A DNA stretch of 64,000 nt from Candidatus Auribacter fodinae (GCA_003599815.1 QZJZ01000035.1:1-64000); one strand, 5' to 3'; positions 1 through 12,800 are shown, numbered from the stretch's first letter. The notes: generated by a model from the letters alone, not told the origin. Made by a program: numbers and translations.

Positions 1-17
1 TAATACAATTCATTCAT
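1..17 (-). CDS. Possible 5' end of a minus-strand gene (partial)
   Basis: On the minus strand a GGAGG Shine-Dalgarno sequence (complement of 23-27) lies five bases before an ATG (complement of 15-17), followed by codons for M-N-E-L-Y running off the window. Only five codons are visible, so no product can be named. The good ribosome-binding site and spacing are the only support; the start could be fortuitous. Confidence 0.35.
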
Positions 18-85
18 GGCTACCTCCTTTTTTATTTCTCTTCGGAAAACTATTCTAACTCCGAATGGTCTTCTCAGAGGTAGCC
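18..85 (-). promoter_or_regulatory. Inverted repeat that would hide the ribosome-binding site of the leftmost gene
   Basis: Bases 18-26 (GGCTACCTC) and 77-85 (GAGGTAGCC) are perfect 9-bp complements. Read on the minus strand, the arm at 18-26 contains most of the GGAGG Shine-Dalgarno and touches the start codon, so pairing would sequester it. A smaller TTCGG/CCGAA pair lies inside the roughly 50-base loop. This is compatible with a cis-regulatory leader. No known riboswitch class is recognised, and the long loop keeps confidence low. Confidence 0.3.
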
Positions 86-215
86 TTTTCATATTGTCAG
101 GGCACTGACCTGCCCATTGGGTGGGAATATAAAAAGGATTTGTCTACTGTGATGTTTTTATATTGAGGTCTATTTTCTTAACCTGAAATTTATTTACAAC
201 CGAAAGGAGAAGTAA

Positions 216-896
216 ATGAGATTTCTAGAAAAGATTTTCGGAAAAAAAATAGAAAATGAAAATAGAAGTAAACCATTTTATCAGAACAAAAATGATATTG
301 AACGTTTAGACTGGTTTAAACGAACGCGACCTTGGCACCAAGTTGATGAAAGAATAATTTCTGCATTCATCAATAAATTTAGTAATCACGGTGATGGAGA
401 AGGAATGTTTGAGGTCTTTGTGGTGTTTTCAATGAAACATGGTTTGGTTCACAACTATTGTAATTTGAAGCATTCGGAAGTTATTGATTCTCCAGAATTG
501 ATTTGTTCAATAATATCCCAACAACTTTACAATATAGGTACGGTTTCTCTTAAAGAGTTGTTGATACTGATTGATGATCTCGCTCGTAATAAGGAAAAAT
601 TTAAACATCATTATTCCATAGTTATGGATGCTTTTGAAACAGCCGTGATTCTTGATGATAAACAATTTTCTGCATATGCCAATTTGGCAATCGCAAAAAT
701 GTTACTAAATAAATTTGACGAAAGTTTACAATATGCCATGAAAGGTTTGTATGTGATAAGAGAAATTAAGAAATTGAACATTCCTTTCCATTTGAGCAAA
801 TCCGATGAAATAAAGAATGCAAAAGAAAATATAGAAGAGGCAGAAGATAAATTATCTAATTTAGTATTAGATCTCCAGAATAAGCTCAGGGATTAG
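216..896 (+). CDS. Hypothetical protein, AT-rich
   Basis: A 226-residue soluble protein with no signal peptide or membrane segment. The start is supported by an AGGAGA ribosome-binding site a few bases upstream. I do not recognise the family. The C-terminal half (about residues 140-225) is helical; a stretch around ANLAIAKMLLNKFDESLQYA looks like a tetratricopeptide-type helix pair, and the protein ends in a charged helix. It is clearly more AT-rich, and heavier in AAA/GAA/ATT codons, than glnS downstream. That suggests a different history, possibly transfer, but does not prove it. It is a stand-alone gene separated from glnS by about 240 bases. Confidence 0.75.
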   Translation: MRFLEKIFGKKIENENRSKPFYQNKNDIERLDWFKRTRPWHQVDERIISAFINKFSNHGDGEGMFEVFVVFSMKHGLVHNYCNLKHSEVIDSPELICSIISQQLYNIGTVSLKELLILIDDLARNKEKFKHHYSIVMDAFETAVILDDKQFSAYANLAIAKMLLNKFDESLQYAMKGLYVIREIKKLNIPFHLSKSDEIKNAKENIEEAEDKLSNLVLDLQNKLRD

Positions 897-1140
897 ACTA
901 CATTTATAGCGTTTCTTTTTATTCCACGAATAGGTACTGAAGTATACTTGTGTCCTTACCTTTTCAGAAATCGATGCTTATAAAAATGATTTGAACCTAC
1001 ATCACTCCCTCCACCTCTCAACATTTTTATGTACAAGCACCTGAAAGTTTATTATTTTTAAAGTAATTTAAACAACAGTCGACAGATTTCTATGATCAAA
1101 TCATACACATCATTTCCTATATAACAAAGGAGCCGCACGA

Positions 1141-2823
1141 ATGCCGGACGAAGAGAAGAAACCCGTTCATTTTATCAAAAGTATTATCCTTGAAGACATC
1201 GCCAATAACAAGAACGACGCCAGAGTCCATACACGGTTCCCGCCCGAACCCAACGGATACCTGCATATCGGGCACGCCAAATCAATATGCCTTAACTTCG
1301 GGCTCGCGCAGGAATTCAACGGCAAGTGCAATCTCCGTTTCGACGACACAAACCCGTCAAAAGAAGATCAGGAATACGTTGATTCCATCATAGAAGACGT
1401 GAAATGGCTCGGTTTTGACTGGGAAGACCGCCTCTTTTTCGCGTCGGATTATTTCCAGCAGTTCTACGAGTACGCGATCCAGCTCATCAAAGCAGGGTTA
1501 GCATACGTCGACAGCCTCAACGCTGACGAGATACGCCAGCACCGCGGCACACTCACCGAACCGGGCAAGGAAAGCCCGTACCGCAACCGCTCCGTCGAAG
1601 AAAACCTCGACCTGTTCGAGCGCATGAAAAACGGGGAGTTCGAGGAAGGCGCGCATCTGCTTCGCGCGAAGATTGATATGGCGTCGCCGAACATAAATAT
1701 GCGCGACCCGGCTATGTACCGCATAGTCAAGGCGTCGCATCACCGCACAGGTAATAAATGGTGCATTTATCCGATGTATGATTTCGCTCATGGGTACGAA
1801 GACTCGATTGAGGGAATCACGCATTCCATCTGCACGCTGGAATTCGAGGATCACCGCCCGCTGTACGACTGGTTTATCGAGAAGGTCGGTGCGTATCATC
1901 CTCAGCAGATAGAATTCGCCCGCCTGAACCTCACATATACCGTAATGAGCAAACGCAAGCTGAAACGCCTTGTCGAGGAGAAATTTGTCTGCGGATGGGA
2001 CGACCCGCGCATGCCCACGATCGCCGGACTGCGCAGGCGGGGATACACGCCGGAGTCGATCAGGAATTTCTGCGAGATGATCGGCGTCGGCAAAAGCGAG
2101 AGCACTATTGATATCGCTATGCTGGAGCACTGTTTGCGTGAAGACCTCAATAAGCGCGCGCTTCGCGTGATGGCTGTACTGCGTCCGCTGAAAGTCACGA
2201 TCACCAATTATCCTGAAGGACAGGTTGAGATGATGGAAGCGGTCAATAATCCTGAAGATGAATCCGCAGGTACACGCCAGATACCATTTTCGAGGGTTAT
2301 CTATATTGAACAGGACGATTTTATGGAAAACCCGCCGAAAAACTTTTTCCGGTTGTCGCCGGGCAGTGAAATACGGCTTAAACACGGTTATTACATCACC
2401 TGTACATCAGCGGTAAAAGACTCTGACGGCAACGTGGTTGAACTTCTCTGCACCTACGATCCTGAAACCCGCGGGGGCTGGTCGGAAGACGGCAGGAAAG
2501 TGAAAGGCACGTCGCATTGGGTGTCTGCTCAGCATGCTATTGACGCCGAGGTCAGGTTATACGACCACCTGTTCACAACGCCTACTCCTGATGTCGCTCC
2601 TGAAGGCAAGGATTTTACCGCGCTTTTAAATCCTGATTCGCTGGAGGTGTTGACCGGCTGTAAGGTGGAACCTGTACTGGCGGATTTGCCAGTTGGCGCG
2701 TATCTTCAGTTCCTGCGTCAGGGCTATTTCACCAAAGACCGTGATTCCGTTGCGGGTAAACTGGTGTTTAACAGAACTGTCTCATTGAAAGATACATGGG
2801 CAAAAGTGCAGAATAAAGGGTAA
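1141..2823 (+). CDS. glnS: Glutaminyl-tRNA synthetase
   Basis: Cytoplasmic class I aminoacyl-tRNA synthetase that charges tRNA-Gln with glutamine using ATP. The class I signature is clear: [15 protein letters not shown] at residues 35-48 holds the HIGH motif (42-45), and VMSKR at 268-272 is the GlnRS version of KMSKS. The 560-residue length matches the bacterial enzyme (about 550), including the C-terminal beta-barrel anticodon-binding part (about residues 340-550, with [20 protein letters not shown]). An AAAGGAG ribosome-binding site precedes the ATG. A direct GlnRS means Gln-tRNA need not depend on the GatCAB transamidation route. The small flavoprotein gene begins 11 bases after its stop codon, so the two are probably co-transcribed. 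Confidence 0.97.
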   Translation: MPDEEKKPVHFIKSIILEDIANNKNDARVHTRFPPEPNGYLHIGHAKSICLNFGLAQEFNGKCNLRFDDTNPSKEDQEYVDSIIEDVKWLGFDWEDRLFFASDYFQQFYEYAIQLIKAGLAYVDSLNADEIRQHRGTLTEPGKESPYRNRSVEENLDLFERMKNGEFEEGAHLLRAKIDMASPNINMRDPAMYRIVKASHHRTGNKWCIYPMYDFAHGYEDSIEGITHSICTLEFEDHRPLYDWFIEKVGAYHPQQIEFARLNLTYTVMSKRKLKRLVEEKFVCGWDDPRMPTIAGLRRRGYTPESIRNFCEMIGVGKSESTIDIAMLEHCLREDLNKRALRVMAVLRPLKVTITNYPEGQVEMMEAVNNPEDESAGTRQIPFSRVIYIEQDDFMENPPKNFFRLSPGSEIRLKHGYYITCTSAVKDSDGNVVELLCTYDPETRGGWSEDGRKVKGTSHWVSAQHAIDAEVRLYDHLFTTPTPDVAPEGKDFTALLNPDSLEVLTGCKVEPVLADLPVGAYLQFLRQGYFTKDRDSVAGKLVFNRTVSLKDTWAKVQNKG

Positions 2824-2834
2824 GTCGGGGCGGG

Positions 2835-3440
2835 ATGAAAAAGTCCGTACTTGCCATCGTTGGCAGTTACCGTAAAGGCGGGGTAATTGACCAGACGATA
2901 GACGTTATACTCAACACAGCGTCCGAGCGGGGGGCTGAGGTTGAGAAAATCTATCTTGCCGATCATCGTATTGAGTTCTGTATCAAGTGCCGTGAATGCG
3001 CGCAACATGATTCCGAGCATAAACAGGGAAATTGCGTGCATAAAGACGATATGCCCGCCTTGTTCGATAAACTCGCCGCCGCCGATGCCGTTGTTCTGGG
3101 ATCATCCGTCAATTTTGGGACGGTAACCGCTCAGATGAAACGGTTTATCGAGCGGCTGATGGTATATGCCTACTGGCCGTGGCGCAAACAAATACCAGTG
3201 ATGCGCCCTTCTAAAAAATACAGGAGCGCGGTGGTTATATCTTCCGGCGCCTGCCCGGCGTTTCTGGGATGGTTTTTTCTTTCGTATACGCGGAAAATAC
3301 TGAGAACAACGGCGTATATTATCGGGTGTAAGGTTGTGTCGTCGTTGTACTTTGGTGCGGTCACGATTGAGAGGGGATACAGGCTCAGCGCATCACAGGT
3401 TAAATCAGTGCGGAAAGCGGCGGTGAAACTGCTGAAATAA
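2835..3440 (+). CDS. Flavodoxin-fold NAD(P)H-dependent oxidoreductase / iron-sulfur flavoprotein-like
   Basis: A 201-residue cytoplasmic protein of the NADPH-dependent FMN reductase superfamily. The N-terminal strand plus GSYRKGG (residues 10-16) is the FMN-phosphate-binding loop. GSSVNFGTVTAQMKRFIERL (89-108) corresponds to the flavin-ring loop and following helix typical of this group. Cysteines 49, 52, 55 and 67 form a CxxCxxC-x11-C cluster like the compact motif of iron-sulfur flavoproteins, so a 4Fe-4S cluster is plausible. The electron donor and acceptor cannot be told from sequence. The ribosome-binding site is only a weak purine run, and the gene closely follows glnS, consistent with translational coupling. 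A strong hairpin terminator follows. Confidence 0.85.
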   Translation: MKKSVLAIVGSYRKGGVIDQTIDVILNTASERGAEVEKIYLADHRIEFCIKCRECAQHDSEHKQGNCVHKDDMPALFDKLAAADAVVLGSSVNFGTVTAQMKRFIERLMVYAYWPWRKQIPVMRPSKKYRSAVVISSGACPAFLGWFFLSYTRKILRTTAYIIGCKVVSSLYFGAVTIERGYRLSASQVKSVRKAAVKLLK

Positions 3441-3459
3441 TGTATTTTATTCCATATGA

Positions 3460-3490
3460 AAGGCTCGAACTCATTACGGGTTCGAGCCTT
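3460..3490 (+). terminator. Rho-independent terminator after the flavoprotein gene
   Basis: An 11-bp perfect stem (AAGGCTCGAAC at 3460-3470 with GTTCGAGCCTT at 3480-3490) closes a 9-base loop and is followed by a short T-rich run. It lies 20 bases after the stop codon and probably ends the glnS transcript. Confidence 0.85.
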
Positions 3491-3634
3491 TTGCTTGTTC
3501 AGAGGCGGCCCAGTAAATCATTATATTAATATTTTAACATCCCGCTAATCTTTTGTCATGACTCAGAGGCGGTGTTTGTTTTTCAGTTGTCTTCATTTAA
3601 AAGCAAGATTGTTGTTAGTCTGAATCGCTGGTTG

Positions 3635-3649
3635 TGTAAATTTGTTACA
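3635..3649. promoter_or_regulatory. TGTAA-N5-TTACA inverted repeat, copy 1
   Basis: A dyad with 5-bp arms overlapping the candidate -35 region of the first giant gene. A second copy with the same arms and a 6-base gap starts 90 bases downstream, and both are embedded in a shared GTGTAA...TTACAT context. It could be an operator pair; no regulator is assigned. Confidence 0.3.
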
Positions 3650-3724
3650 TCTGGCGGCGCGATATAATATTCTCTAATAATCCTATATGACGATGATTAG
3701 AGAAATAAAGTTTGTGTTTAATTG

Positions 3725-3740
3725 TGTAAAATAAATTACA
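3725..3740. promoter_or_regulatory. TGTAA-N6-TTACA inverted repeat, copy 2
   Basis: The partner of the dyad at 3635-3649, with the same arms and a gap one base longer. It lies inside the untranslated leader of the first giant gene. Confidence 0.3.
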
Positions 3741-3853
3741 TACCTCTGTTGTGGGAATTAAAAAAGTGAATTAAAAGTAATAAAAAAGTTGAATAAATGC
3801 GATACATGTTGTATATATGTTATATATATCACATCAGGAAAGACTAAAGAGTA

Positions 3854-6800
3854 ATGACAAGACAAAAACTATTCATTATTGCAGTGGCGGCGTTTGTTTG
3901 CGTTTGCCCGTTACGAGGATTATTCGCGCTTGATTCCGATAATGACGGAATGCCGGATGAATGGGAGCAAACCTATGCCCTCAATCCGACGCTCGACGAT
4001 TCATCCGCCGACCCTGATAACGATTCGCTGATAAACATAACAGAGTACCAGTTATCCACCAACCCTATCGTCTCCGACACAGATAACGATGGTTTGCTTG
4101 ACGGCGAGGAACGCCAGCTGGACAAAGTAGAACTGCTCGTTAGTTCTGCAATCGGTGGAGAACAGTATGATCCTTCCGTAGCGTACAATGGAACACATTA
4201 TCTTGTTGTCTGGGATAATTTGCCGGATTATGCCATTCAGGGTCAGTTATTTAACCGGAATGGAGCTAAAGTCGACGCGGAGTTCATTGTTGCTGCATAT
4301 TCAAACGATGTAGACTTTGTAAACATAGGTATTAGCGGAACAGACTTTATTGTCAGCTGGGATAGTTACGCTCAGGATGGCGATGGATATGGCATTTATG
4401 CCCAACGAGTGGATGAAACAGGGGGGCTTCAAGGATCACTATTCAGAGTTAATACATATACAGCGTCTTCGCAAACAGGTTCATCTGTTAGGGATGGTGA
4501 TTCTGCGTACTGTGCCGTTTGGAGTAGTTGGAATCAGGATGGCAGTCAGAATGGTATTTATGGGCAGTTACATACAACACAGGGTGAAAAGGTCGGTTCA
4601 GAGTTTCGTGTCAATATGTTTACTGCGAATACGCAGACAAATGCGGTGATAAGCCATGACGGCTCAAATTATCTTATTGCATGGCAAACGTATGGACAAC
4701 AGCATGAGTATGATATCTACGCCCGCCTATTGTCGGATACCGGCGCTTTTATTGATGAAGAATTTCTGGTCAACTCATACACTACCGCCTATCAAATCGG
4801 CCCGGCAATAGCAAGTATTGGGGGATCATCTTTAATTACATGGATGTGTTCGGTGCAGGATGGCAGTGGATATGGCATTTTTGGCAGGATCGTCGATAAT
4901 GACGGGTCTTTCATCACAGGCGAATTCCAGATAAATACCGGCACGCTCAATGCCCAGACAAATCCTGCGGTAGCGGCTTGTGCTTCTTCTTATGTTGTTT
5001 GCTGGAGAAGTTATGAACAGGATGGATGCGGTGTTTATAGTCAGCATATCGATCTTAACGGCAACAAGGTGGGCAATGAACAAAGGGTAAATAGCCTCAA
5101 TTCTACTGATCTGGCAGATATTGATGTTGCATCCGACGGAAACCGTTTTTTTACGGTATGGCAACAGGGAGGCAATATTCATGCGGCGCTTATGTCTAGA
5201 GACAGTTTAAACACCAACCCGCTGGTCTCAGACACGGATAACGATAGTTTGTCAGATGGGCAGGAAGTGAATACTTATCATACGGATCCTCTTCTTTCAG
5301 ATACAGACAGCGACGGGTTGACCGACGGTGACGAAGTTCATACACATGGAACCAATCCGCTTTTATCCGATACGGATGATGACGGAAAAACCGATAAATG
5401 GGAAGTCGATAATGGATACGATCCGCTCGTTAGCAATGAATACGATACTGATAATGACGGGCTTACCGACTCTGAAGAAATTGATGAGTATGGAACCAAT
5501 TACCTTCTGGCGGATACTGACGGCGACGGGCTGTCTGATTATGACGAGATACTTGTCTACTCTACTCATCCATTAATCACTGATACGGATGAGGACTCAG
5601 TCAGTGATGGTGACGAAGTCCTGAATCACCATACCAACCCGTTATTAAGCGATACTGATAACGACGGGTTGGCTGATTATGAAGAGTTATTTGATGCCGC
5701 ACAAACCGCACGGGTAAATACAACAATCACGATGACCCAATCCAACCCTGCTGTTGCGTACGGTACCGGCAGGTACTTTGTTGTCTGGCAGACACAATAT
5801 GTCAATGAATATAACGACAATATTATGGGACAATTCCTGATCGAATCCGGTAATTCAATAGGTGCGGAGTTCCGCATTAATACCTATTCCAATAATAAAC
5901 AACAGCATCCCGATGTGGCGTCTAACGGGTCTGTGTATTTTGTAGTATGGGACAGTTCTTTGCAGGATGGATACTGGGAAGGTATCTATGGACAGTTTAT
6001 CAATCCTGACGGGTCAAAATCCGGCGCAGAACTAGCTATTAATACGTTCACTGCCCATCAACAGACGAATCCCTCAACAGCATCTGACGGCGATGCGTTT
6101 TTTGTGACATGGGAAAGCAAATATCAGGATGGTAACCTGTACGGCATTTTTGCCCGGAAATACGCATCGGACGGTACTACAATTGGCAGTGAATTCCAGG
6201 TCAATACCTACACTACATCCGATCAGCTGTTACCGCAAATCGCCAGCGGCGGAACATCGTATCTGATTGTATGGCAGAGCACGGATCAGGATGGATCAGC
6301 GGAGGGGATTTTTGCTCATTTGATCGGTTCAGATGGCAATCTCAGCGGGGCAGAGTTTCAAGTAAATACATACACGATCGGAGCGCAGAAAAATGCCTCA
6401 ATTGCGAGCAACGGCGTATCATATTGCGTGACGTGGCAGAGCGAAACGCAGGACGGTGATAACGATGGCATCTTTGCGCAGTTCATTGACCTTTCCGGCA
6501 ACCTTCTCGGTACGGAAATAACGGTCAATACTCATACTGCAGGAAAACAGTCCAATCCGGTCGTGATGGTGAAGGGGCTGGATTATCTTGTTGCATGGGA
6601 AACCGTTGATGCGCAAAGCGGCAAAACTTACATTGCCGGACAGTGGCTTAGCCAGTCAGGCGCAATACAGGGGACGGAATTTGTCCTTTATGAAAACACT
6701 GTGAATAGTGTGGCTGTACCCGATGGATCAATTGCGGGGAATACAATGTATCTTGCGTGGCAGGATACGGTTGCACTCGATGTTTACGGCCAACTGCGTC

Positions 6801-9800
6801 GATTCGGGTATAACACTGACCCTACCAATGCGGATACAGACAATGACGGGCTGACTGACGGCTATGAAGTTCAGCATGGGTTGAATCCCCTTGTGAATGA
6901 CACAAATCTCGACAGCGATGATGACGGATTGAGCGATAGTCTTGAAGTCAACGTTTACGGCACAGATAAATATGATGCGGACAGCGATGACGATGGCTTA
7001 AACGACGGTGAGGAAATCCTAACGTACTCCACTGACCCGCTTGACAATGATTCGGATGATGACGGAGCGCTTGACGGGCAGGAAATAGTGTATTCTTCAG
7101 ATCCGTTATTGTTTGATACCGATAATGATGGCCTTTCAGATGGTGCTGAAATCAAAAATTACGGTACGAATCCAGTGCGTACAGATACCGATAATGATGG
7201 ATTATCTGATATTGAGGAATTGATTGTTAATATCGAGTTTGGTGATGAAATAAGGATACCTACCATTACATCAAACGACCAGCTTAACCCATTGGTTGTA
7301 TTTAACGGACAGAACTATATTGTTGTATGGGAAAGTTATTATAATTATGATTACTGTATTTTCTCCCAGCGTTTTGATTCTAATGGTATGAAAATAGGCA
7401 GTGAGACAAAAATACACGAAGACTCTTCAAATTATGACCTTAAATATCCTGCTGTATCTGGCATCAGTGGAGAATCGTTTATAGTATGGACACGTGAATA
7501 TACTTCTTCTTCTTATCATGATATTTATGGGCGCATGATGTATGCCAATGGTACATTTAAAACGTCATATTCCCGCTTGAATTCGTATACAACCAGTTAT
7601 CAGCAGATGCCTGTTCTAACGACAGATGGCACGAATTATCTGGTAACATGGCAGAGTCGATATCAGGATGGTTACGGCTACGGAATTTATGGAAAGTTAT
7701 TAAATTCAACTCAAGCCGCGATTACTTCAGATTTTCTTGTAAATACAAGTACTCAGAGTGATCAGACAAATCCTGCAGTTGACTGTAATGGAGAAACATA
7801 TTTGATCTCATGGACTTCAACTCAGAATGGAAATAATGATATTTACGCGCAGTTGCTTTCATTGAACGGTGAAAAAATAGGTTCGGAAATACTGATTAAT
7901 TCTTATATCACTGGTTCGCAGGTATACCCTGCTATTGCGCATGTAAATAATGAATATATTATAGTATGGCATAGTGATCAGCCTCAATACGGCTTTAGTA
8001 TCAATGGACGACTTCTTGATCAGACTGGTGCGTTTATGTCTGGTGAATTTCAAATTAATACATCTACAGGGGATGAATTGAAATATCCGGCAGTGGCGTC
8101 AAGTGGGAAAGGTTTTTTGGTCGTCTGGCAGACTGCAAATGATACTAATATAGTCGGGCAGTATATCAATCAGGATGGGCGGAAAATTGGTTCTGAAATT
8201 ACATTTAATGCATACACATCAGGCACTCAGACAGATCCTGCTGTGGCATCCGATGGAGAAAACTTCTTTGTGGTATGGGAAAGCCAATATCAAGATGGGA
8301 GTGGTTGGGGAATTCATGGTTGTGTAACAACATCAGGAGAACCAATGGAGGGTTATACAGACCCGCTTGTCCCTGATACGGACAACGATGGGCTTCTTGA
8401 CGGGCAGGAAGTGAATACTTATCTTACCGATCCGTTGCTGGCTGATACTGACAACGATGCACTTGATGACGCGGATGAATTGTTTGTTTATTTCACAGAC
8501 CCCCTTGCCATAGACACTGACACTGATGGGCTTACCGACGGTGAAGAGGTGAATACCCATCATACCAATCCGTTGTTAGTTGATACCGATAATGATGGAG
8601 CAAGCGATAAGTGGGAAATCGATAATGGCTATAATCCGCTCATTATTGATCCTGACGATGCTGACAACGACGGGCTTCTTGATATTCAGGAAATCTTTAC
8701 CTATGGTACTGATCCGCATCTCTGGGATACTGACAATGATTCATTATCCGATTATGACGAGATTATGATATATTTTTCTAATCCATTGGATAGCGACTCT
8801 GACGATGACGGATTGCTTGATGAGCAGGAAATACAGGCGTCAACCAACCCGCAGTCAGCGGATACAGACAACGATGGATTGACGGACAGAGAAGAACTAC
8901 AAGATCACGGAACAAGTCCATTACTTGCTGATACAGATAATGATGGGTTACTAGATAGCGAAGAATTTAGGATTGATGTTTCCATCGGTAAGGATATTTT
9001 AATCAATACACCAGGTATGTATTACCAAGCCTGTCCATCAATTGCTAGTAATCGAGTTGATTATATGGTTACATGGTATTCGTATTATAATGGCAATTAC
9101 TGTATATTTGCTAGGCGACTTAATAAAAATGGCACGGTAAATGATCCCGAAATTATTGTGGTCGAGAATAACTATGATCATTTTCGTCCGGACATTTCCA
9201 GTAATGGAAGTGATTTTTTTATTACTTGGGATAGATATTCTAATTCATCCTACTATGATAATGATATATATGGGCGTGTCTTGTACGAAGATGGAACAAT
9301 AAAAACTCCGGTTTACTATATCAACACGTATTCAACTGGTTTTCAGATTAATCCGTCTATCAGCACTGATGGAACTAATTATTTGCTTGTTTGGCAAAGT
9401 GAATATCAGGATGGTGATAATTGTGGTATTTATGGACGCATAATGAACACGAACGTAAATGCGGTGACAGGCGAATTCAAAATAAATACATCAACGTATA
9501 ATAATCAGTTTGAGCCTCAGGTTGAGTGTAATTCGAATACTTATTTCGTGGCATGGTGTTCTGACCATACTGGAGATAATGATATTTATGGACAGGTATT
9601 AAATCTGTCCGGCGAAAAAGTTGGTGCTGAGTTACGAATCAATACGACAAGGACAAATTCTCAGTTTTCTTCATCAATAACTAATTTTTTATCTACATAT
9701 ATGGTTGTATGGATAGCAAATGATGATCCAAATGTTCGATATAATATCTATGGAAGATTAATAGCTGATGATGGAACATTCATTTCAGATGAATTTCATA

Positions 9801-12800
9801 TTGGAGTTTCAACTGACTATACTCCACCTAATGTAGTGGTTAGCTCTAACGGTCAGGTAGCTCTTGTAGCATGGACAAGCTATAACAACAGGTTGGTCAT
9901 TGGTCAATTTATCGATAATACTGGAGAAAAACTGGGCAATTCATTTTTTATTGATCAGAACAATGGTAGATATAAGAGAAATATAGATATTTCTTCAGAT
10001 GGCGATTCGTTTCTTATTGCTTGGGAGAACCAAGTCGGGGATGCACACACAAACATCTATGCCTGTATTGTTAGTGGTGCTCTGTTTTATTATAATCCTC
10101 TTGTTGCGGATAGTGACAACGACGGTCTTCTTGATGGTGAGGAAGCTAATGTATATGGTTCCGACCCGTTGTGTTCAGATACTGATAACGACGGACTGAC
10201 CGATTACGATGAAGTACATGTCTATGAAACCAGTTCAATTTTGTTCGACTCCGATAATGACACCTTATCTGATATTCAGGAATTAAGTATTTTCCATACG
10301 AGCGCCTTAACATACGATACAGATAATGACGGGTTGGGTGACGGCTTTGAAATTAATCATCTTAAGACTGATCCGTTAAATTCTGATTCCGATAACGATG
10401 GATTGACCGACGGTGACGAACTTTTGCCCAATATATACAATGAAGTTCCTGTTTCTTACTCTGAAGAAGGTCAGTACTATCCATCTGTAGCGGCTAGTGA
10501 AGATTATTATTTCATTGTATGGGAAAAGTATGAGTTGTCTTCCGGTTATACTGATATCTATGGCAGATACATTGACATGAACGGTCGGATTGTATCACCG
10601 GAAATGCAAATTAATACGGACACATCTGATTATCAGCAAAAGCCTGTAATCGCTGCGAGTAACTCGGGGTTCATGGTGGTATGGCAGAGTTATGGACAGG
10701 ACAGTTATCGTTATGGCATATATGGGCAGAAATTTGACTCGAAATGTACTCGGGTGGGTTCGGAGTTTTATGTGAACGCAGATAAATACTATTCACAATA
10801 TATACCAGCCATTTGCAGTCTAAACGATACATATTTTGCTGTATGGCAAAACTGGGATGGTGGGAGTGCCAGTAGCTCAGGAACTTCTTATGGATTCGTC
10901 GTTATGACCACTATTTGGGAATCGGGTATATATGATATGGCAATGCAATATGATGCACCCATAGAGTTTGTATTTGATGATGCAATACAACCGATTTATG
11001 TATATGATAACGATACAGGTAACCCTGAAACCTCCTTTATACTTGGCGACGAAACGGCTCTGTTGCCGAATTATTATTCATCTGGTTATGCAAGAGGCAT
11101 AGAGGCTTCTGTCTTTGATGTTGATGGTAATGTAGTGAGAGGTGATTTCAGAATAAATACATTTACAACTTCTACTCAAAGTAATCATCGTATCGCACAT
11201 AATGGGGATAATTACGTTGTTGTATGGCTAGGAGAACATCATGATAGTAATGGATGTGACATTATACTGCAACTTGTTGCTCCTGATGGATCAGAGGTTC
11301 TTGGTGATCAGCTGGTCAATCCAGAGGATCATACTTTTGTTTTCAACCCTAATGTGACGGCTATTGGATCAAAGTATTTTATCTGTTGGGATCTCTATGA
11401 TGGAAGTAAATATGACGTATACGGTCGGATTTTTGATGGCGAGGGTTCTCCGATTTCCGAGGATTTTCGAATCAATACATACACATCGTTAAATCAACAG
11501 CAGTGCGCAGTTGCCTCAACAGGCAAAACCGTGCTGGTTGTCTGGGAAAGTCAAAATCAGGATGGCAATGGATACGGGCTGTACGGACAGATGTTCGACG
11601 CGTACGCCAAACCAATCGGCGGCGAGTTCAGGGTAAACCAGTTTACCGAGCTCGATCAGGTCAACGCATCGCTGACAGCCAGCGGAGATAATTATTTTGC
11701 GGCGTGGAACACCATGGACAGCGACAAAAATTCTTCCGTGTGGATAAGCCTGCTCGGCACATCCGATCCGAACAACCCTGATTCAGACAACGACGGGCTG
11801 ACTGACGGCGAAGAGGTTAATACCTATCTTACAAAACCGTTTGACCCTGACACCGACGGCGACGGGCTGTCTGATTATGACGAAGTGATTACCTATTCAA
11901 CAGATCCTGTTGACTTTGATATGGATGATGATGGGCTGTCTGACGCTGAAGAAATCAATTATGGCACGAATCCTCGTATAACAGACACTGACTGCGACGG
12001 CTTCTCTGACGGCGATGAGATTTATGCGGTTGGTTCTGATCCATTGCTTGTCGATTCCGATAACGACGGTTTACCCGATGAAGATGATTATACCGCCATA
12101 ATCGGGCCGGAAATTACAGTTAACAGCAGTACGCTTGATGATCATAGTTATCCGGTTGCGGCGTGTAACGGCTCACGGTATCTTGTTGTATGGGATAAAC
12201 CATCCTCAACATATTTATGTGCGCAGTTCTTTGATCTGAACGGAGCTAAAATCGGTTCGGAATTCAATATTTACAGCGATTCCAATGAGATAGCCGCGTC
12301 GCCGACAATTACCTGCGTCGGTTCCGATTTTGTGGTTATGTGGGAACAGCTTCATAATAATGTCGTGGTGATTCGCGGCAAGCGTATCAGTTCTGAAGGG
12401 ACATACTTGTCGCCTGACCCGTGGGTAACATCGTATGGCATTTATCATCAACGGTATCCAGAAATAAGCACTGTCGGTGAGGAGTGTATTGTCTCATTTC
12501 AGACTGTTCCGTTCCTGAACGCGCAACTTTTGCTTCAGGGACAGCGAATAGGCAGGAACTGGTATGGTAACCAGTTCATAATCAATACTATTGACAGCCA
12601 GCCGGTATATGCGTCCGAGATAGCCGGAGGCACAACCAATTATTTATCAGCGTATTTATCATCAGATTTTAACCTCACGCATTACAACGTCTACGCCCAG
12701 TTACTGAACGTTGACGGCACGAAAATCGGCGGTGAGTTATTGCTCGATCAATGCGCTGGGTTTACCTATGTCAGGGATGTGTTGTATGCTGAAGGTAAGT

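Larger units (their letters stand above)
3491..3853 (+). promoter_or_regulatory. Long AT-rich leader of the first giant gene
   Basis: This is a non-coding stretch of 363 bases. A possible sigma-70 promoter is TTGTTA (3642-3647) and TATAAT (3663-3668), with a short 15-base spacer. A 9-bp inverted repeat (TTCTCTAAT at 3670-3678, ATTAGAGAA at 3696-3704) sits at the predicted transcription start. Two TGTAA/TTACA inverted repeats flank this region. CAGAGGCGG occurs twice (3500-3508 and 3564-3572). If the promoter call is right, the 5' untranslated leader is about 180 bases. Confidence 0.4.

Noticed and set aside
976..1038. Inverted repeat (ATAAAAATG/CATTTTTAT with GCTT/AAGC flanks) whose minus strand contains GGTTCAAATC, like a tRNA T-loop
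   Set aside because: The 5-bp T-stem does not pair, no cloverleaf can be drawn, and the arms are AT-only with a 33-base loop; treated as chance.
1498..2385. 295-codon open frame on the minus strand
   Set aside because: It lies wholly inside glnS, which has unmistakable synthetase motifs; it is a shadow of that gene's codon bias.
5215..5690. Regular short DNA repeats that at first sight resemble a CRISPR or satellite array
   Set aside because: They are in-frame, degenerate DxDxDG codons of TSP3 repeats; spacing varies and there are no identical repeats or unique spacers.
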